Assembly (NCBI RefSeq): GCF_001953975.1
Contig: NZ_MBEJ01000004.1
Coordinates: 1 to 64,000, forward strand
Source of the DNA: Mycobacterium sp. NS-7484
GTDB lineage: Bacteria; Actinomycetota; Actinomycetes; Mycobacteriales; Mycobacteriaceae
Length of the DNA: 64,000 nucleotides
Direction of reading: 5' to 3'
Shown: positions 63,647 to 64,000 of the stretch, piece by piece
How positions within the stretch are numbered: the first letter of the stretch is position 1
How the letters are laid out: every line of letters begins with the position of its first letter
Made by a program: the position numbers and the translations under genes
The notes under the pieces: generated by a model
Databases searched by the model: none
Told to the model about the DNA's origin: nothing
Seen by the model: the letters and a program-made list of their open reading frames with translations, nothing else

Positions 63647-64000
63647 GTCCCCGGTGAGATACCGCTGCAGGGTGGGGCCGATGGTCTCGACGATCTGTTC
63701 CACCGGCAGCGACGCGAACGGGTCCAGTTCCAGGATGTAGCGGGCCATCGCGACCCCGACCAGTTGTGAGGCGACGAACTGGATTCGGATCTGGGCACTG
63801 CCGACCGGGTTGTCCACCCGGGGACCGATCGCACCGACGATGATCTCCTGAAGAAACGACCGCACCAGCGATACGTCGTTGCCGGCGAGGATCGAGCGCA
63901 GCGTCGCCACGAATCCCTTGCCGATCTCGGAATCCCACAGCGGCAACAGGATTGCCGGCAGCGTGTGCCCGATCTGCTCTACCGGCACCTCCTGCAGCTT
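63629..64000 (-). CDS. TetR-family regulator, C-terminal part only (truncated by window edge), Rv1685c-like
   Basis: The visible 123 residues (KLQEVPVEQIGHTLPAILLPLWDSEIGKGFVATLRSILAGNDVSL...GPRVDNPVGSAQIRIQFVASQLVGVAMARYILELDPFASLPVEQIVETIGPTLQRYLTGDLPGLP) are the ligand-binding helical domain of a TetR repressor. The HTH lies beyond base 64000. The frame is still open at the edge; GTG 63988 is an internal codon, not the start. Position after Rv1683/Rv1684 homologues matches Rv1685c. Its operator and ligand cannot be seen here. Confidence 0.85.
   Translation of the reverse strand, partial: KLQEVPVEQIGHTLPAILLPLWDSEIGKGFVATLRSILAGNDVSLVRSFLQEIIVGAIGPRVDNPVGSAQIRIQFVASQLVGVAMARYILELDPFASLPVEQIVETIGPTLQRYLTGDLPGLP

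Overview
The window is a high-G+C actinobacterial chromosome segment and almost certainly comes from a Mycobacterium/Mycolicibacterium. The proteins (PolA, RpsA, CoaE-GrpB, UvrB, UvrA, LysX, IF3, PheST, ArgCJBDFRGH) read as close relatives of the M. tuberculosis proteins. The gene order follows Rv1627c to Rv1659 and then jumps to Rv1683-Rv1685c; this comparison is from memory, no search was run. GTG starts, ATGA/GTGA overlaps and many leaderless-looking promoters (TAnnnT 6-7 nt before the start codon) also fit. An LpqH-family lipoprotein, a PafBC-type DNA-damage promoter motif and a CapA-like LAM mannosyltransferase point the same way.

Layout: 1-2.8 kb holds a thiolase/DUF35 pair and an orphan membrane protein. 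2.9-16.7 kb holds polA, a ThrE-like exporter, a PrsW-type protease, rpsA, coaE, a FadR-type regulator, a secreted protein, a DUF402 protein, uvrB and an MFS exporter. 16.75-19.3 kb is accessory: tRNA-Cys with its terminator, then a probable type VII-secreted RTX/M91-metallopeptidase toxin translationally coupled to a lipoprotein. 19.5-27.8 kb returns to the conserved backbone: a thioesterase, a CapA-like transferase, a universal stress protein, an MBL hydrolase, uvrA, and an AlkZ/HTH_42 protein with its small partner. 27.9-34.3 kb is a second accessory block with an LpqH-like lipoprotein, a TPR protein overlapping a CHAT (caspase-like) protease, a small membrane protein, and two coupled proteins of unknown function. 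34.3-49.3 kb carries an esterase, lysX, infC-rpmI-rplT-tsnR, hemerythrin, acyl-CoA dehydrogenase, a DUF2236 oxygenase, an adenylate cyclase and pheST. 49.4-57.8 kb is the complete arginine operon with ArgR boxes. 57.8-64 kb holds an ABC-F ATPase, a lipase/acyl-CoA synthetase fusion, a secreted protein, a Trm112-like protein and a truncated TetR gene.

The genes connect in several ways. Four DNA-repair loci (polA, uvrB, uvrA and the AlkZ-like operon) carry the same TTGTCRGTG-N8-TAnnnT promoter architecture, which suggests a shared LexA-independent damage response. infC begins at ATC behind a strong Shine-Dalgarno and a leader terminator, as expected for IF3 autoregulation of infC-rpmI-rplT. argR lies inside the operon whose promoter carries two overlapping ARG boxes. 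The candidates for less-described biology are the T7SS toxin/lipoprotein pair beside tRNA-Cys, the TPR-CHAT locus, and a roughly 60-nt dispersed palindromic element present twice with identical internal spacing.
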